DNA from: a bacterium
GTDB taxonomy: Bacteria > Blakebacterota > Blakebacteria > Blakebacterales > Blakebacteraceae
NCBI GenBank assembly: GCA_025774615.1
Contig: JALGVQ010000008.1
Coordinates: 1 to 40,846 of the forward strand
Length of the DNA: 40,846 nucleotides
Direction: 5' to 3'
In this document: in pieces, positions 32,532 to 40,846 of the stretch
Layout of the letters: each line of letters opens with the position of its first letter
Position numbering within the stretch: the first letter of the stretch is position 1
Made by a program: the position numbers and the translations under genes
The notes under the pieces: generated by a model
What the model was told of the DNA's origin: nothing
Database searches by the model: none
The model's input: only the letters and a program-made list of their open reading frames with translations

Positions 32532-33932
32532 TCACTCCCGCGACGTGTTTCCGTTCTCGATCTCGTACTCGTTGATCTTCTGGTGGAGGTTGACGCGACT
32601 GATCTTGAGCATCCGCGCCGCCTCACTCTTGTTGCCTCCCGACCGTTCCAGCGCTTCTTCGATGAGCACTCGCTCGAATCGGGTACGCACCTGCTTGAGA
32701 GCATCAGGCAGAGACTGACCGGCCAGCTCATCCAGAGAGAGTGTCGCTGTGGATGGTGTACCGCCGATCATCTCCGGAACCGAAGTGAATGTAACGGTTT
32801 CGTGCCGCTCGAGGACTACCGCCCGCTGAAGCACATTCTGCAGTTCCCTCACGTTTCCGGGCCATGGGTACTCCAGGAACCGTGCCATCACCTCTTCATC
32901 AACGCCGGTTATCGATTTGTTGTATTTTTCGTTGAATTGCGCCAGGAACGAGTTCACAAGGATCGGGATGTCCTCCGGGCGCTTCCTCAGTGGAGGCAAA
33001 GGCATGCTCACGACATTGATTCGGTAAAAGAGGTCCTCACGGAAGCTCCCCTCTTCGATCGCATCCTTGAGGTTCTTGTTGGTCGCTGCCAGCAGTCGGA
33101 CGTTCACCCGGACACTGCTCGCACCACCGACCCTGTGGAAGTCGCCGGTTTCAATGACCCGCAGAAGTTTGGTCTGCACCATGGGGGTCATGTCCCCGAT
33201 CTCGTCGAGGAAGAGGGTCCCGCCATCCGCCTGCTCGAATTTACCATTGGTCCGTTGTGCCGCCCCTGTGAAGGCTCCCTTCTCATAGCCGAACATCTCG
33301 GTCTCGATAAGTGTATCGGGGATGGCAGCGCAATTGAGTGTAATGAATGGGCCACTCGCCCGGTTGCTCTGCAGATGGATCAGCTCCGCCACCAGTTCCT
33401 TCCCGGTTCCCGACTCTCCCAGGATCAGGCAGGTCACATCAGATTCGGCCACGGTCGCGATCGTATCCCTCACCACCTCCATCAGCGCGCTATCACCGAT
33501 CAGGCGGGGAGCATCGGCCTTCCTGCTCTCCTCCATCTGCTGGCGGAGATCCTCGACTTCCCTGACCAGCCGGGCGTTCTCAGCCGCCCGCCGGATCACC
33601 ACCCTCATATCCTCGAGTTCGAAGGGCTTGCTGAAGTAGTCGTAGGCACCTTCACTCAGCGCCTGGTGAGCGATCTGCTTGTTCCCGTGAGCGGTGATGA
33701 TAATCACCGGCACTGCCGGTTTCTGCGCGCGGAATGTCTTCATGATCTCCATGCCATCAGCATCCGGGAGCTTCAGATCCACTACTGCGACATCGAAATC
33801 CTCTTCACCAAAGAGTTCGAGCGCGCGTTCTCCCTTCCCGACGGTCCGCACATCGTACCCTTCCTTCTTCAGGGCCTCGGTGAAGAAGAATCGGATGTTC
33901 TCCTCATCATCCAGGACGAGAACCCGGGTCAT
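32532..33932 (-). CDS. sigma-54-dependent response regulator, NtrC/PilR type
   Basis: The 466-residue protein has a receiver domain with phosphoacceptor Asp52 (VAVVDLKLPD) and Lys near 102, an AAA+ domain with Walker A GESGTGKE, the sigma-54 contact motif GAFTGA and Walker B GGTLFLDEIG, and a Fis-type HTH near the C-terminus (NKSEAARMLKISRVNLHQKINEY). It is fully intact. It overlaps the kinase gene by four bases (ATGA). Its position 193 bp before a sigma-54 promoter makes the gspF/pilC-pilin unit its likely target. Confidence 0.94.
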   Translation of the reverse strand: MTRVLVLDDEENIRFFFTEALKKEGYDVRTVGKGERALELFGEEDFDVAVVDLKLPDADGMEIMKTFRAQKPAVPVIIITAHGNKQIAHQALSEGAYDYFSKPFELEDMRVVIRRAAENARLVREVEDLRQQMEESRKADAPRLIGDSALMEVVRDTIATVAESDVTCLILGESGTGKELVAELIHLQSNRASGPFITLNCAAIPDTLIETEMFGYEKGAFTGAAQRTNGKFEQADGGTLFLDEIGDMTPMVQTKLLRVIETGDFHRVGGASSVRVNVRLLAATNKNLKDAIEEGSFREDLFYRINVVSMPLPPLRKRPEDIPILVNSFLAQFNEKYNKSITGVDEEVMARFLEYPWPGNVRELQNVLQRAVVLERHETVTFTSVPEMIGGTPSTATLSLDELAGQSLPDALKQVRTRFERVLIEEALERSGGNKSEAARMLKISRVNLHQKINEYEIENGNTSRE

Positions 33933-35767
33933 TGGATGACCGCCTCGTCAATACGATATTCCTGAAGCACGATTCTGAACGTGGCGCCCTGCCCCAGCTT
34001 GCTCTCCACCTCAAGCCGCCCCTGATGCTCCCGCACGATGGTATGAGAGATACTCAGGCCGAGACCTGAACCATTCTCCTTCGTGGTATAGAAGGGATCG
34101 AAGATGTGTTCCAGAACATCGGGGGGGATGCCGGGACCGTTATCAGAAACCTCGATCACCACCCGATCACTGCCTGAGCGCTTTTCCCTGAACGTGGCGA
34201 CGGTCACCGCTCCATCCGTCCCGGCTGCCTGGAGAGCGTTCACGACGATATTGAGAAAGGCCTGCAGCAGGCGATTCCGATCCATGCGCAACGGCTGAAG
34301 TGTCAGATCGAGTTCCTGAAGGAACGTCGGCCCCCGCTCACCGATACGGAAGCGGGCCATCTCAAGACCTTCCTTCACGATCTCGTTGACATCGGCTGAT
34401 TCCAGTGTCAGGGGACGTCGCTGTGAGTATTCGAGAAGTTCCCCCACGATATTGCTGAGTCTGTCCACCTCCTGGACTATCCGCTCGAGATACTGGTACG
34501 GTTCACTCCCCTCTTCCAGTGATTCAAGGGCGAGTTGCCCTAACCCCTTTACCGATCCGAGCGGGTTCCGGATCTCGTGAGCTACCTTGGTGGCCATGCT
34601 GCCGAGTGAACTCATCCTGTCAGCTCGTCGCAGCCGGTCCTTCAGATCGATCATTTCGGTGAGGTTGATCATGACCACAACAGCGTTCAGTATCCCGCCG
34701 TCCTGATCGGGCACGAGGCTGGTAGCCACACCCAGCTGAATGGTTTCACCGCGTCCGTTCCGCAACTCGATCTCGCGGGTCCTGCCGAAGGTGATCTGCT
34801 CGACCAGCAGTTCATCCAGAATCGATATGAACGCCTGGTTCTCATCCGGTGAGGGGATGATCTGTCCGACCTGCTTCCCGATGAGTGTGCCCTCCAGACC
34901 CATGATCTGCCGCGCCGCCGAGTTCACATGCTGGATACACCCGTCAGAATCGAGCGCCAGAACACCTCCCTCCATCGACTCGACGATCCCGTGTATCGAT
35001 CGTTTCAGATCGACCAGTGCATTCAGCGACTGTTCGAGTGCCAGTGCAAGCGAGGCTACCTCCTCCGGCTCCTTCGACAATTCGATGATCTCATCCACTG
35101 CTTTCTGATCAAGAAGTTCGTTTTGCGCCAGTTCACGGGTTTTCTTCGCGAGTCGATGGAGTGGAGCGGTCATGATCCATGCGATGGTGAGCAGAGCAGT
35201 GGCAGTTATCAGGGTGATGATGATCGATATAGTAATGATCCACCTGCTGATATCCTGGATATTGCGGTATGGCTCGAGCGCAATGAGATAGTAGCCGTTC
35301 TCGATCGCCCGATGCGCGGTGGCCAGATGGCGCTGGGTCTGGAGTCCGATATCCAGAACCTGGGGTGTGGCAAGATCACTCGTCAGGTTCAGCAGCTGTG
35401 TCTGGTCTCTCTGCGTGATCTCGCCGGTGGGATCATACGGAAGGAATGGTGCCGCTGGAGGGGTTCTGAAGAGTACGAACCGGACACCTTCCTCGAGTCT
35501 TTTCTGCTCGTGGTAACCGACCTGGTCGCCGAGTGCTGCCAGCAGACTCACACCAGTCTCCTCTATCTGTCTCTCAGCAGCGAAGATGATATTTCTGGCC
35601 AGTTCGATGTGATAGTTGAGCGCCCGATCCTGCAGAACTCTGGTGGCATATCTGGACACGAATATCGTCACCGATATGGCGACGAGGAAAATCAGTATCG
35701 GCAGACTCACCACCAGCCTGAGACGAACACCCGATCTCCTTGGTTTCCTGGACGATCCAGCCATCAC
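33929..35767 (-). CDS. membrane histidine kinase (HAMP-PAS-HisKA-HATPase), PilS/NtrB-like
   Basis: The 612-residue sensor has a transmembrane helix near 14-34, a periplasmic region of about 130 residues, a second helix near 175-200, HAMP, a PAS domain near 265-375, and the HisKA phosphoacceptor His397 in VAHEIRNP. The HATPase has the N-box NIVVNALQAAG, DNGPGIP and GSGLGLSI. It overlaps the response regulator (ATGA) and begins in a 4-nt overlap with the ATPase gene. It probably phosphorylates that regulator. The periplasmic ligand is unknown. Confidence 0.93.
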   Translation of the reverse strand: MMAGSSRKPRRSGVRLRLVVSLPILIFLVAISVTIFVSRYATRVLQDRALNYHIELARNIIFAAERQIEETGVSLLAALGDQVGYHEQKRLEEGVRFVLFRTPPAAPFLPYDPTGEITQRDQTQLLNLTSDLATPQVLDIGLQTQRHLATAHRAIENGYYLIALEPYRNIQDISRWIITISIIITLITATALLTIAWIMTAPLHRLAKKTRELAQNELLDQKAVDEIIELSKEPEEVASLALALEQSLNALVDLKRSIHGIVESMEGGVLALDSDGCIQHVNSAARQIMGLEGTLIGKQVGQIIPSPDENQAFISILDELLVEQITFGRTREIELRNGRGETIQLGVATSLVPDQDGGILNAVVVMINLTEMIDLKDRLRRADRMSSLGSMATKVAHEIRNPLGSVKGLGQLALESLEEGSEPYQYLERIVQEVDRLSNIVGELLEYSQRRPLTLESADVNEIVKEGLEMARFRIGERGPTFLQELDLTLQPLRMDRNRLLQAFLNIVVNALQAAGTDGAVTVATFREKRSGSDRVVIEVSDNGPGIPPDVLEHIFDPFYTTKENGSGLGLSISHTIVREHQGRLEVESKLGQGATFRIVLQEYRIDEAVIQ

Positions 35768-37596
35768 GAACCTCCCGGCGCATCGGCCGAAGAGATCACG
35801 TTCTCCTCGACTCTGGTTTCGTTCTCCTCAATATCCTGAGTCACACGGAGCACTTCCTCGATCGTGGTGAACCCGTCCATTACTTTGTCGAGACCATCAT
35901 CACGCAACAGTTTCAGTCCCTGGGATCGGGCGATATCGGTGATGATCGCGCTATCAGCGCTGATGTTGATCTGGTCACGTATCTCGCGCGTGATATTGAG
36001 CAGTTCATAGATACCGATCCGGCCGGCGTACCCGGTATTCAGACATTCACTGCATCCCTTGCCGTGCGTGAAGGTGAAGCCGTCGAATGTAGCGGCATCA
36101 GCGAACTGGACGAGGATCTCCGGGTCAGGTTCATATTCGGTTCGACAGTGGGTACAGATCGTCCTCACCAGACGCTGGGCGAGCACACCGGTCACGGTAT
36201 TGGCGATGAGATAGGGAGGTATCCCCATATCCACCATACGAACGACTGCCCCAACGGCGTCATTGGTGTGGAGGGTCGAGAATACCAGGTGACCGGTCAG
36301 AGATGCCTGAACGGCGATCTGGGCTGTCTCGGCATCACGGATCTCACCGACCATGATCACATCGGGGTCCTGTCGTAATATCGATCGGAGACTCGCGGCA
36401 AATGTCAGGCCGGCCTTCGGGTTGGTCTGGACCTGATTGATCATCTCAAGCTGGTACTCGATCGGATCCTCGACAGTAACGATGTTCTTGTCAGGGCTGT
36501 TGATCTCGGAGAGCGCGGAATAGAGCGTGGTCGTCTTCCCTGATCCAGTCGGTCCGGTCACCAGGAGAACGCCGTTCGGCTGGCTGATGAGATGGCGGAA
36601 TTCCTTCAGCTGGGCCTCGGGAAAACCGATCCTGTCGAGACGAAGCTGATCCTTGTTCGTCTCAAGCAGCCGCATCACGATCTTCTCGCCATAGTAGGTG
36701 GGGAGTGTGCTTACCCTGATGTCCACCTCCATTCCATGGAGACGGACATGGAACCGGCCGTCCTGTGGTATCCGCTTCTCGGCGATATCCATGGCCGCAA
36801 GGATCTTGACCCTCGTCACTACCGCCGACTGGAGCCGCTTGGGCGGAGCCATACTCTCCTCCATGAGGACACCGTGGATCCGGTACCGGATACGGAGGTG
36901 GTGCTGTGCCGGTTCGATATGGATGTCTGAAGCGTTATCACGTAAAGCTTTCCCGATTACGAGGTTCACGAGCTTGACAACAGGAGCTTCCTCGGCGCTT
37001 TCGGCCATCTCCTGGATGTTGTAGTCGTCTTCGAACTCCTGGTCCTCTACCTTCACAAATTCGATCGATTCCTCATCACTCAGCTCGCCGAATTCGCGGA
37101 AGAACGCGCTCAGTCCGTAGAGGCGTTCGATCGCGCGCTCAATGTCATTGCGTGTGCCGATAACCGGCTCGATCTCCATCCCGGCGAGTCGCTTCAGATC
37201 GTCCAGTTTGGCTATATCGAGCGGATCGAGAACCGCAACCTGCAGCACCTCTCCATCCTCGGTGATCCTTATCGGAACGGCCCGTACCCTCCGGGCAACA
37301 TCCTCCGGGAATTTCTTGGCAACTTCCTCCTCGGGCTCGTAATCGATCAGATCGAACACTTCCACATTCAGCTGGTCAGCCAGAACTCGAACCAGATCGG
37401 TCTCGGGAACAAAGCGCATATCACGCACGATCTCACCGAAGCGTTTGTATTCTTTTCGCTGCTGTTCGATGACCTGTTCGATCTGGCTGTCGTTGATCAG
37501 TCCCCTCTCCTTCAGGATGTCACCGAGCTTGCGCCGACGCTCCTGCATCGGCTGTTCCCTGAGGGGATCCTCCTTGCCACGTTTGATAGCAGTCAT
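35764..37596 (-). CDS. assembly ATPase, PilB/GspE family
   Basis: The 610-residue protein powers pilus or pseudopilus assembly. An N-terminal T2SSE-N region (residues 25-170) precedes a catalytic domain with Walker A GPTGSGKTTT at 348-357, Asp and His boxes, and Walker B IMVGEIRDAETA. A four-Cys zinc module, CTHC and CSEC, near residues 475-515 is typical of PilB/GspE rather than PilT. No retraction ATPase is present in the window. Overlaps of four bases on both sides link it to the HD-GYP and kinase genes. Confidence 0.94.
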   Translation of the reverse strand: MTAIKRGKEDPLREQPMQERRRKLGDILKERGLINDSQIEQVIEQQRKEYKRFGEIVRDMRFVPETDLVRVLADQLNVEVFDLIDYEPEEEVAKKFPEDVARRVRAVPIRITEDGEVLQVAVLDPLDIAKLDDLKRLAGMEIEPVIGTRNDIERAIERLYGLSAFFREFGELSDEESIEFVKVEDQEFEDDYNIQEMAESAEEAPVVKLVNLVIGKALRDNASDIHIEPAQHHLRIRYRIHGVLMEESMAPPKRLQSAVVTRVKILAAMDIAEKRIPQDGRFHVRLHGMEVDIRVSTLPTYYGEKIVMRLLETNKDQLRLDRIGFPEAQLKEFRHLISQPNGVLLVTGPTGSGKTTTLYSALSEINSPDKNIVTVEDPIEYQLEMINQVQTNPKAGLTFAASLRSILRQDPDVIMVGEIRDAETAQIAVQASLTGHLVFSTLHTNDAVGAVVRMVDMGIPPYLIANTVTGVLAQRLVRTICTHCRTEYEPDPEILVQFADAATFDGFTFTHGKGCSECLNTGYAGRIGIYELLNITREIRDQINISADSAIITDIARSQGLKLLRDDGLDKVMDGFTTIEEVLRVTQDIEENETRVEENVISSADAPGGS

Positions 37597-39221
37597 ACCA
37601 CCGATTCCTCTACAGAAGGCTCCGGTGAGCGATCCGGGGCAGTTGCCGCCGGGAGTACGTCGATCGCCAACGGGACCAGGCTCGGATCGAACTGTGTTCC
37701 AGTGCAGTCACGGAATTCCTGAATGATCTCGGAGATACTCCTTGCACGCCGGTAGAACCTGTCGTGAGCCATGGCGTCCCAGGTGTCACCGAGAGCCAGC
37801 AGACGCGCCATGAAAGGTATCTCCTCCTGTGCGAGACCCTCGGGATACCCGTTGCCGTCCCACCGTTCATGGTGATAAAGGATGCCGTCGAGGGCCGAAC
37901 GCAGGAAACTGATCGGTTTGACGATCTCGTAACCGATCCCGGGATGCTGTTTGACGAGATTGAACTCCTCTTCGGTGAGCTTCTCCTTGGTGGAGAGGAT
38001 GTGCGTCGGGAGGCCGATCTTGCCGACATCGTGCAGCAGGGCCGAATACCTGATCATCTCCACTTCCGCGGTCGGCAGACCGACCGCGCGGGCAAGGTGT
38101 ACCGAGTTCCGCATGACTCGTTCCGAGTGTCCTCGGGTGTACGCGTCCTTGGCGTCCACAGCGGCCGCAAGGGCAGAAACCGTGTCGAGATAGGAAACTT
38201 CGAGACTGCGATAGAGCTGGGCGTTCCTCGCCGCGACCGACACATGGCTGGCCAGAGTCTTCAGAAAATCGATATCGTCCGCGCTGAACGATTCAGCGCT
38301 CTGCTCTGCGGTGAGGGTCAGTGATCCGAAGGCATGCCCCTCACTGAAGAGGGGAAGACCGAGCGTTCTGATCGACCGTTCACCGGTCCAGACACTCAAG
38401 GTGCGCACTTCGGTCTCACCGTCATAGACCAGGCAGAGGTTCTCACTCTGAAGGACTTTCCGGGCACACGTATCCTGAAGTTCTCTGACAGTCTCCCTGA
38501 CTCCTTCTTCAGCGCCCGCGCGCTTCAGATCCTCAGTGTTCATGTCAGGTTCGAGATCATCACTGTCGATGGTATAGAGGCCGACAATCGCCGGTTTCAC
38601 ATGCTGCCGCACGTTCTCTTCGACCGAACCTCCCAATTTTTCGAGAGAGAGGTGCCCTGAGAAAGCCTGGCCCGCCTGGTTCAGACTGGCCAGCTGGTCG
38701 ACCTTCCTGACCAGTGAACCGGTCATCGTGTTGAAAGAGTTGACGAGATCACCGATCTCGTCGTTCGAGGGATAGGATATCCGCCGGGTGAGATCTCCGC
38801 CGGCAATGGCATCAGCCACTTCTCCTGCATACTTGAGAGGGGCCACGACAGAGCGTGAGGTATAGAAGAGCATTACCAATCCAGCCGCGACCAGAGCGAT
38901 CACCGGTGTCCTGAGCAGGAAGAGCACCCCGGACAGTTGTTCCTTGAACGTCACCAGGTTCGTCAGGTCTATCTGTTTACCGCTGGCGAGTATTATGAGC
39001 TGCGGGCCGCTCTTCAATTCAAACCATGCGACCACAACCATGAGGAGCATGACCACGCCGAGGATCACGAAGGTGAATCGGCCCTGAAGTCCCAGCCTGA
39101 ACCAGGTCTTTTTGCCCGAGGCGTTCTCACCGGAATTGTTCACGCGTCGTTCGACTCCGGAGAGAGCCATGAGATCGGACGTCGACCCGTTTCCCGTCGG
39201 GACATTATTGAGCTGGTTCAT
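37593..39221 (-). CDS. HAMP-GAF-HD-GYP cyclic di-GMP phosphodiesterase-like protein
   Basis: The 542-residue protein has two transmembrane helices, near 50-70 and 97-118, HAMP near 120-175, a GAF domain near 190-335 and a C-terminal HD-GYP domain. The metal motif HDVGKIGLP begins at His397, HHERWDGNGYP carries GYP at 458-460, and the upstream HSERV and downstream LGDTWDAM motifs are intact. It should hydrolyse cyclic di-GMP. It sits between the secretin and PilB-type ATPase genes in the same operon with 4-nt overlaps, so it may tune pilus or secretion activity. The short periplasmic part between helices may sense a signal. Confidence 0.92.
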   Translation of the reverse strand: MNQLNNVPTGNGSTSDLMALSGVERRVNNSGENASGKKTWFRLGLQGRFTFVILGVVMLLMVVVAWFELKSGPQLIILASGKQIDLTNLVTFKEQLSGVLFLLRTPVIALVAAGLVMLFYTSRSVVAPLKYAGEVADAIAGGDLTRRISYPSNDEIGDLVNSFNTMTGSLVRKVDQLASLNQAGQAFSGHLSLEKLGGSVEENVRQHVKPAIVGLYTIDSDDLEPDMNTEDLKRAGAEEGVRETVRELQDTCARKVLQSENLCLVYDGETEVRTLSVWTGERSIRTLGLPLFSEGHAFGSLTLTAEQSAESFSADDIDFLKTLASHVSVAARNAQLYRSLEVSYLDTVSALAAAVDAKDAYTRGHSERVMRNSVHLARAVGLPTAEVEMIRYSALLHDVGKIGLPTHILSTKEKLTEEEFNLVKQHPGIGYEIVKPISFLRSALDGILYHHERWDGNGYPEGLAQEEIPFMARLLALGDTWDAMAHDRFYRRARSISEIIQEFRDCTGTQFDPSLVPLAIDVLPAATAPDRSPEPSVEESVV

Positions 39222-40112
39222 GGCCCACCTCCCGGCATGACCCCTGGAGGTGGATCCACAGTCAGGATCCGCGGTGATACAAGAATGATCAGTTCCCGCT
39301 TTTCCTTACGTATTGTCTGGCTTGAAAAGAGATATTTGAGAATGGGTATCTTGCTCAGGATAGGAATCCCGGTTCTGGTCACCGTTTCCTGTTCCCTGAA
39401 CAGTCCACCGATCACCATGACATCTCCATCCTGCACAATGACCTGGGAATTGGTGTTACGTGTGGCAATGACCGGGATACCGCTTGCTGTGGACGTCGTA
39501 GCGTTGGAAAACTCCGCGTTTATCATGAGCTGGATGGAAGAGGAGTCGAGGATCGTCGGTGTCACGGACATGACAATCCCGACATCGATGAATCGCGTTT
39601 GGAGTCCCGTGAAACCCTGTCCGAATATCGCCTCGGTGTAGGGAATCTGATCGGCGAGGTTGGTTGTGGCAGGTCTGCCATCAAGCACTACTGTTGTGGG
39701 CCTGCTCAGAAGATTGGCGTCTGAATAGGTCGCCAGCGCATTAAGCACCACATCCATATCCAGATTTCCACCCAATAACCCTCCTACGGCAAATCCAGCA
39801 ACACCAACCCGGAATCCCGACTGGCTGATACCAGGAAGCTCCAGTAAAGCACTCTCAACATCAACACCTGGAGACACTCCCAGCTGATAGTCGATCCCCT
39901 CGCTCTCATCTTCACTATGCACCACCTCCATCAGGGCAACCTGTATCTCAACCTGCCGTGGCCGCACATCGATCTGCTCGATGTACCAGACGAGACGCTC
40001 AACCTCCGGTACAAAGTCCTGTACGTAGATCGTCTGGCTCTGAAAATCGATCTTCAGTATCGCGTCTGGACTCAGGAGTTCCTTCAACTCTGTTTCCAAC
40101 AGCTGGGCACCA

Positions 40113-40222
40113 GCCGTTGCTCCACCCGCAGCACCTCCGGTCGCGCCACCTGTAGCGCCACCTGTCGCCCCACCTGTCGCCCCTCCACCTCCACTCTGGC
40201 CACCTGTCGCCCCACCTGCAAA
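40113..40222 (-). repeat. 12-bp minisatellite in the secretin gene
   Basis: A degenerate 12-bp unit encoding Gly-Ala-Thr-Gly is repeated five or more times on the minus strand, making a low-complexity linker between the N0-like and N1-like domains. Copy-number change would keep the frame and alter linker length. Confidence 0.8.
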
Positions 40223-40508
40223 CCGGGAAGCCAGATATTTGAACCTGATTATCCGCTCCTCGCGATTGGGCAGTATCTGTATGAAGTTCTCCTCCTGGTG
40301 GTATGTGAGCCCGAGCGGCTCCAGAATCAACATAAGCGCATCTGCCACCGAGATCTCCTGCAGGTGGAGATGCCCGATCTGGAGAGAATCCTGCTCGGTC
40401 CCGTACTTGGGGATGATATGGCTAAGTCCCGTACCCCGGATGATCGCAAAAAGTGCTTCCTGGAGCGACTCATCCACCAGGATCAGCTCAGGGATTATCT
40501 GTGTTGTC

Positions 40509-40558
40509 AGATCGACAGCCTGAGCATGGGTTGAGATCGACAGCCTGAGCATGGGTTG
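40509..40558. repeat. exact 25-bp tandem duplication in the secretin gene
   Basis: Positions 40509-40533 and 40534-40558 are identical, with one base of microhomology on the right. Because 25 is not divisible by three it moves the signal peptide out of frame with the secretin body. Confidence 0.97.
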
Positions 40559-40648
40559 ATTCAGGTGCTGACGCGATCAGACAAAGCGACAACAGCAACA
40601 CGGCTGAAAACGGCCGTTTTCGCATGGTTTCTCCTTCGTCCCGGAGGT

Positions 40649-40846
40649 TCATCGTTCTTCCTCCATCGACTGCATGCGGACATGTCTGTACCATGTGATC
40701 TCCCATCTGGTGGAGGTCTTCACTTCCCTCCTGATCACGATCACGAGTCTGCTTGCTTCTCTTAATACCCATTCCGTTCCCGCGATGTTGTTCCACCTGG
40801 TTCCTGTAATCTGCCCACCGACTCTCACTGACTGGCCGTTGAACTG
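40649..40846 (-). CDS. C-terminal end of an unidentified gene upstream of the secretin
   Basis: The frame is open from the right edge to a TGA at 40649, giving 65 residues. It contains FNGQSVRVGGQI and EWVLREASRLVIVIRRE, which could be the end of a small beta-rich periplasmic or inner-membrane component such as a PilP- or GspC-like protein; I do not recognise it with confidence. It overlaps the secretin start in the ATGA style of the rest of the operon, which supports it as a real gene of the same machine. Confidence 0.45.
   Translation of the reverse strand, partial: QFNGQSVRVGGQITGTRWNNIAGTEWVLREASRLVIVIRREVKTSTRWEITWYRHVRMQSMEEER

Larger units (their letters stand above)
39218..40652 (-). 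pseudogene. secretin (PilQ/GspD/MshL-like), frameshifted by a 25-bp tandem duplication
   Basis: The protein is split in two frames. The first carries the start and the signal peptide (MRKRPFSAVLLLSLCLIAS, ending STHAQAVDL), then stops at 40488. The second carries the N0-like domain (LILVDESLQEALFAIIRG), a Gly/Ala/Thr repeat linker, an N1-like domain and the secretin pore with the hallmark VMVIGGLFREQETVTRTGIPILSKIP. A 25-bp exact duplication at 40509-40558 causes the break; removing one copy gives a continuous protein of about 460 residues from 40625, or 469 from 40652. The start is ATG 40652 (ATGA overlap, GGAGG upstream) or 40625 (AAGGAG upstream). As written it has no exported full-length product. 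Confidence 0.85.

Noticed and set aside
32583-33965. Long open frame of about 460 codons on the plus strand.
   Set aside because: It is antisense to the clear response regulator gene and shows no recognisable domain.
1-40846. CRISPR arrays, insertion sequences, integrases or phage genes.
   Set aside because: No regularly spaced repeats, transposase or recombinase motifs, or target-site duplications flanking an inserted element were seen.

Overview
The window is a high-GC, gene-dense bacterial chromosome segment of 40.8 kb. Lipoproteins with lipoboxes, outer-membrane-type DUF5916 and secretin proteins, an encoded-CCA tRNA and many ATGA-type gene overlaps indicate a diderm bacterium. The mix of protein types (6-bladed beta-propeller lipoproteins, a large S9 peptidase, DUF5916, a GWxTD-like protein, a PafB/PafC-like WYL pair) resembles Gemmatimonadota or a neighbouring FCB-type lineage. 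That placement is an inference from gene content only.

Layout. 1-886 (minus): a cupin followed by a propeller lipoprotein cut by the window edge. 1005-3450 (plus): two tandem PhzF-family genes, the second with the catalytic Glu changed to Gln, then a four-helix membrane protein. 3425-4298 (minus): a two-gene HTH regulator/nucleotidyltransferase module whose regulator is broken by a 22-bp tandem duplication; a palindromic operator overlaps its promoter. 4342-10831 (minus): exported enzymes (metallophosphatase, serine hydrolase, propeller lipoprotein, S9 peptidase), divergent from a DUF5916 protein at 11045-13354. 13362-13769 (minus): a Cys-rich orphan. 13927-17077 (plus): gnd-zwf-pgl, the complete oxidative pentose phosphate branch. 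17079-20090 (minus): a nickel ECF transporter (nikM-nikL-nikQ-nikO) with its regulator nikR. 20178-24579 (minus): a DUF2007 protein, a WYL regulator pair and a degenerate M61-like PDZ protein. 24696-25607 (plus): a 57-residue rubredoxin and a membrane protein. 25665-25741 (minus): tRNA-Ala(CGC). 25957-30356 (plus): a dsbD-type thiol reductase, then an ECF sigma/anti-sigma/GWxTD-like operon. 30544-40846 (minus): a type IV pilus or type II secretion operon.

The pilus region is the most coherent system. A secretin, an HD-GYP protein, the PilB/GspE ATPase, a histidine kinase and a sigma-54-dependent response regulator are joined by successive 4-nt overlaps. After a 193-bp gap come gspF/pilC and a prepilin. 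The gap holds a consensus-spaced sigma-54 promoter and several upstream palindromes, so the regulator encoded just before it probably drives the platform protein and pilin. The HD-GYP protein links the machine to cyclic di-GMP.

The strangest feature is a set of three exact tandem duplications of 21, 22 and 25 bp, in gnd, the HTH regulator and the secretin. Two shift the reading frame, and removing one copy restores a full-length protein each time. The junctions have 0-1 nt of microhomology. They may be recent mutations, reversible switches or assembly artefacts, and reads across the junctions would decide which.
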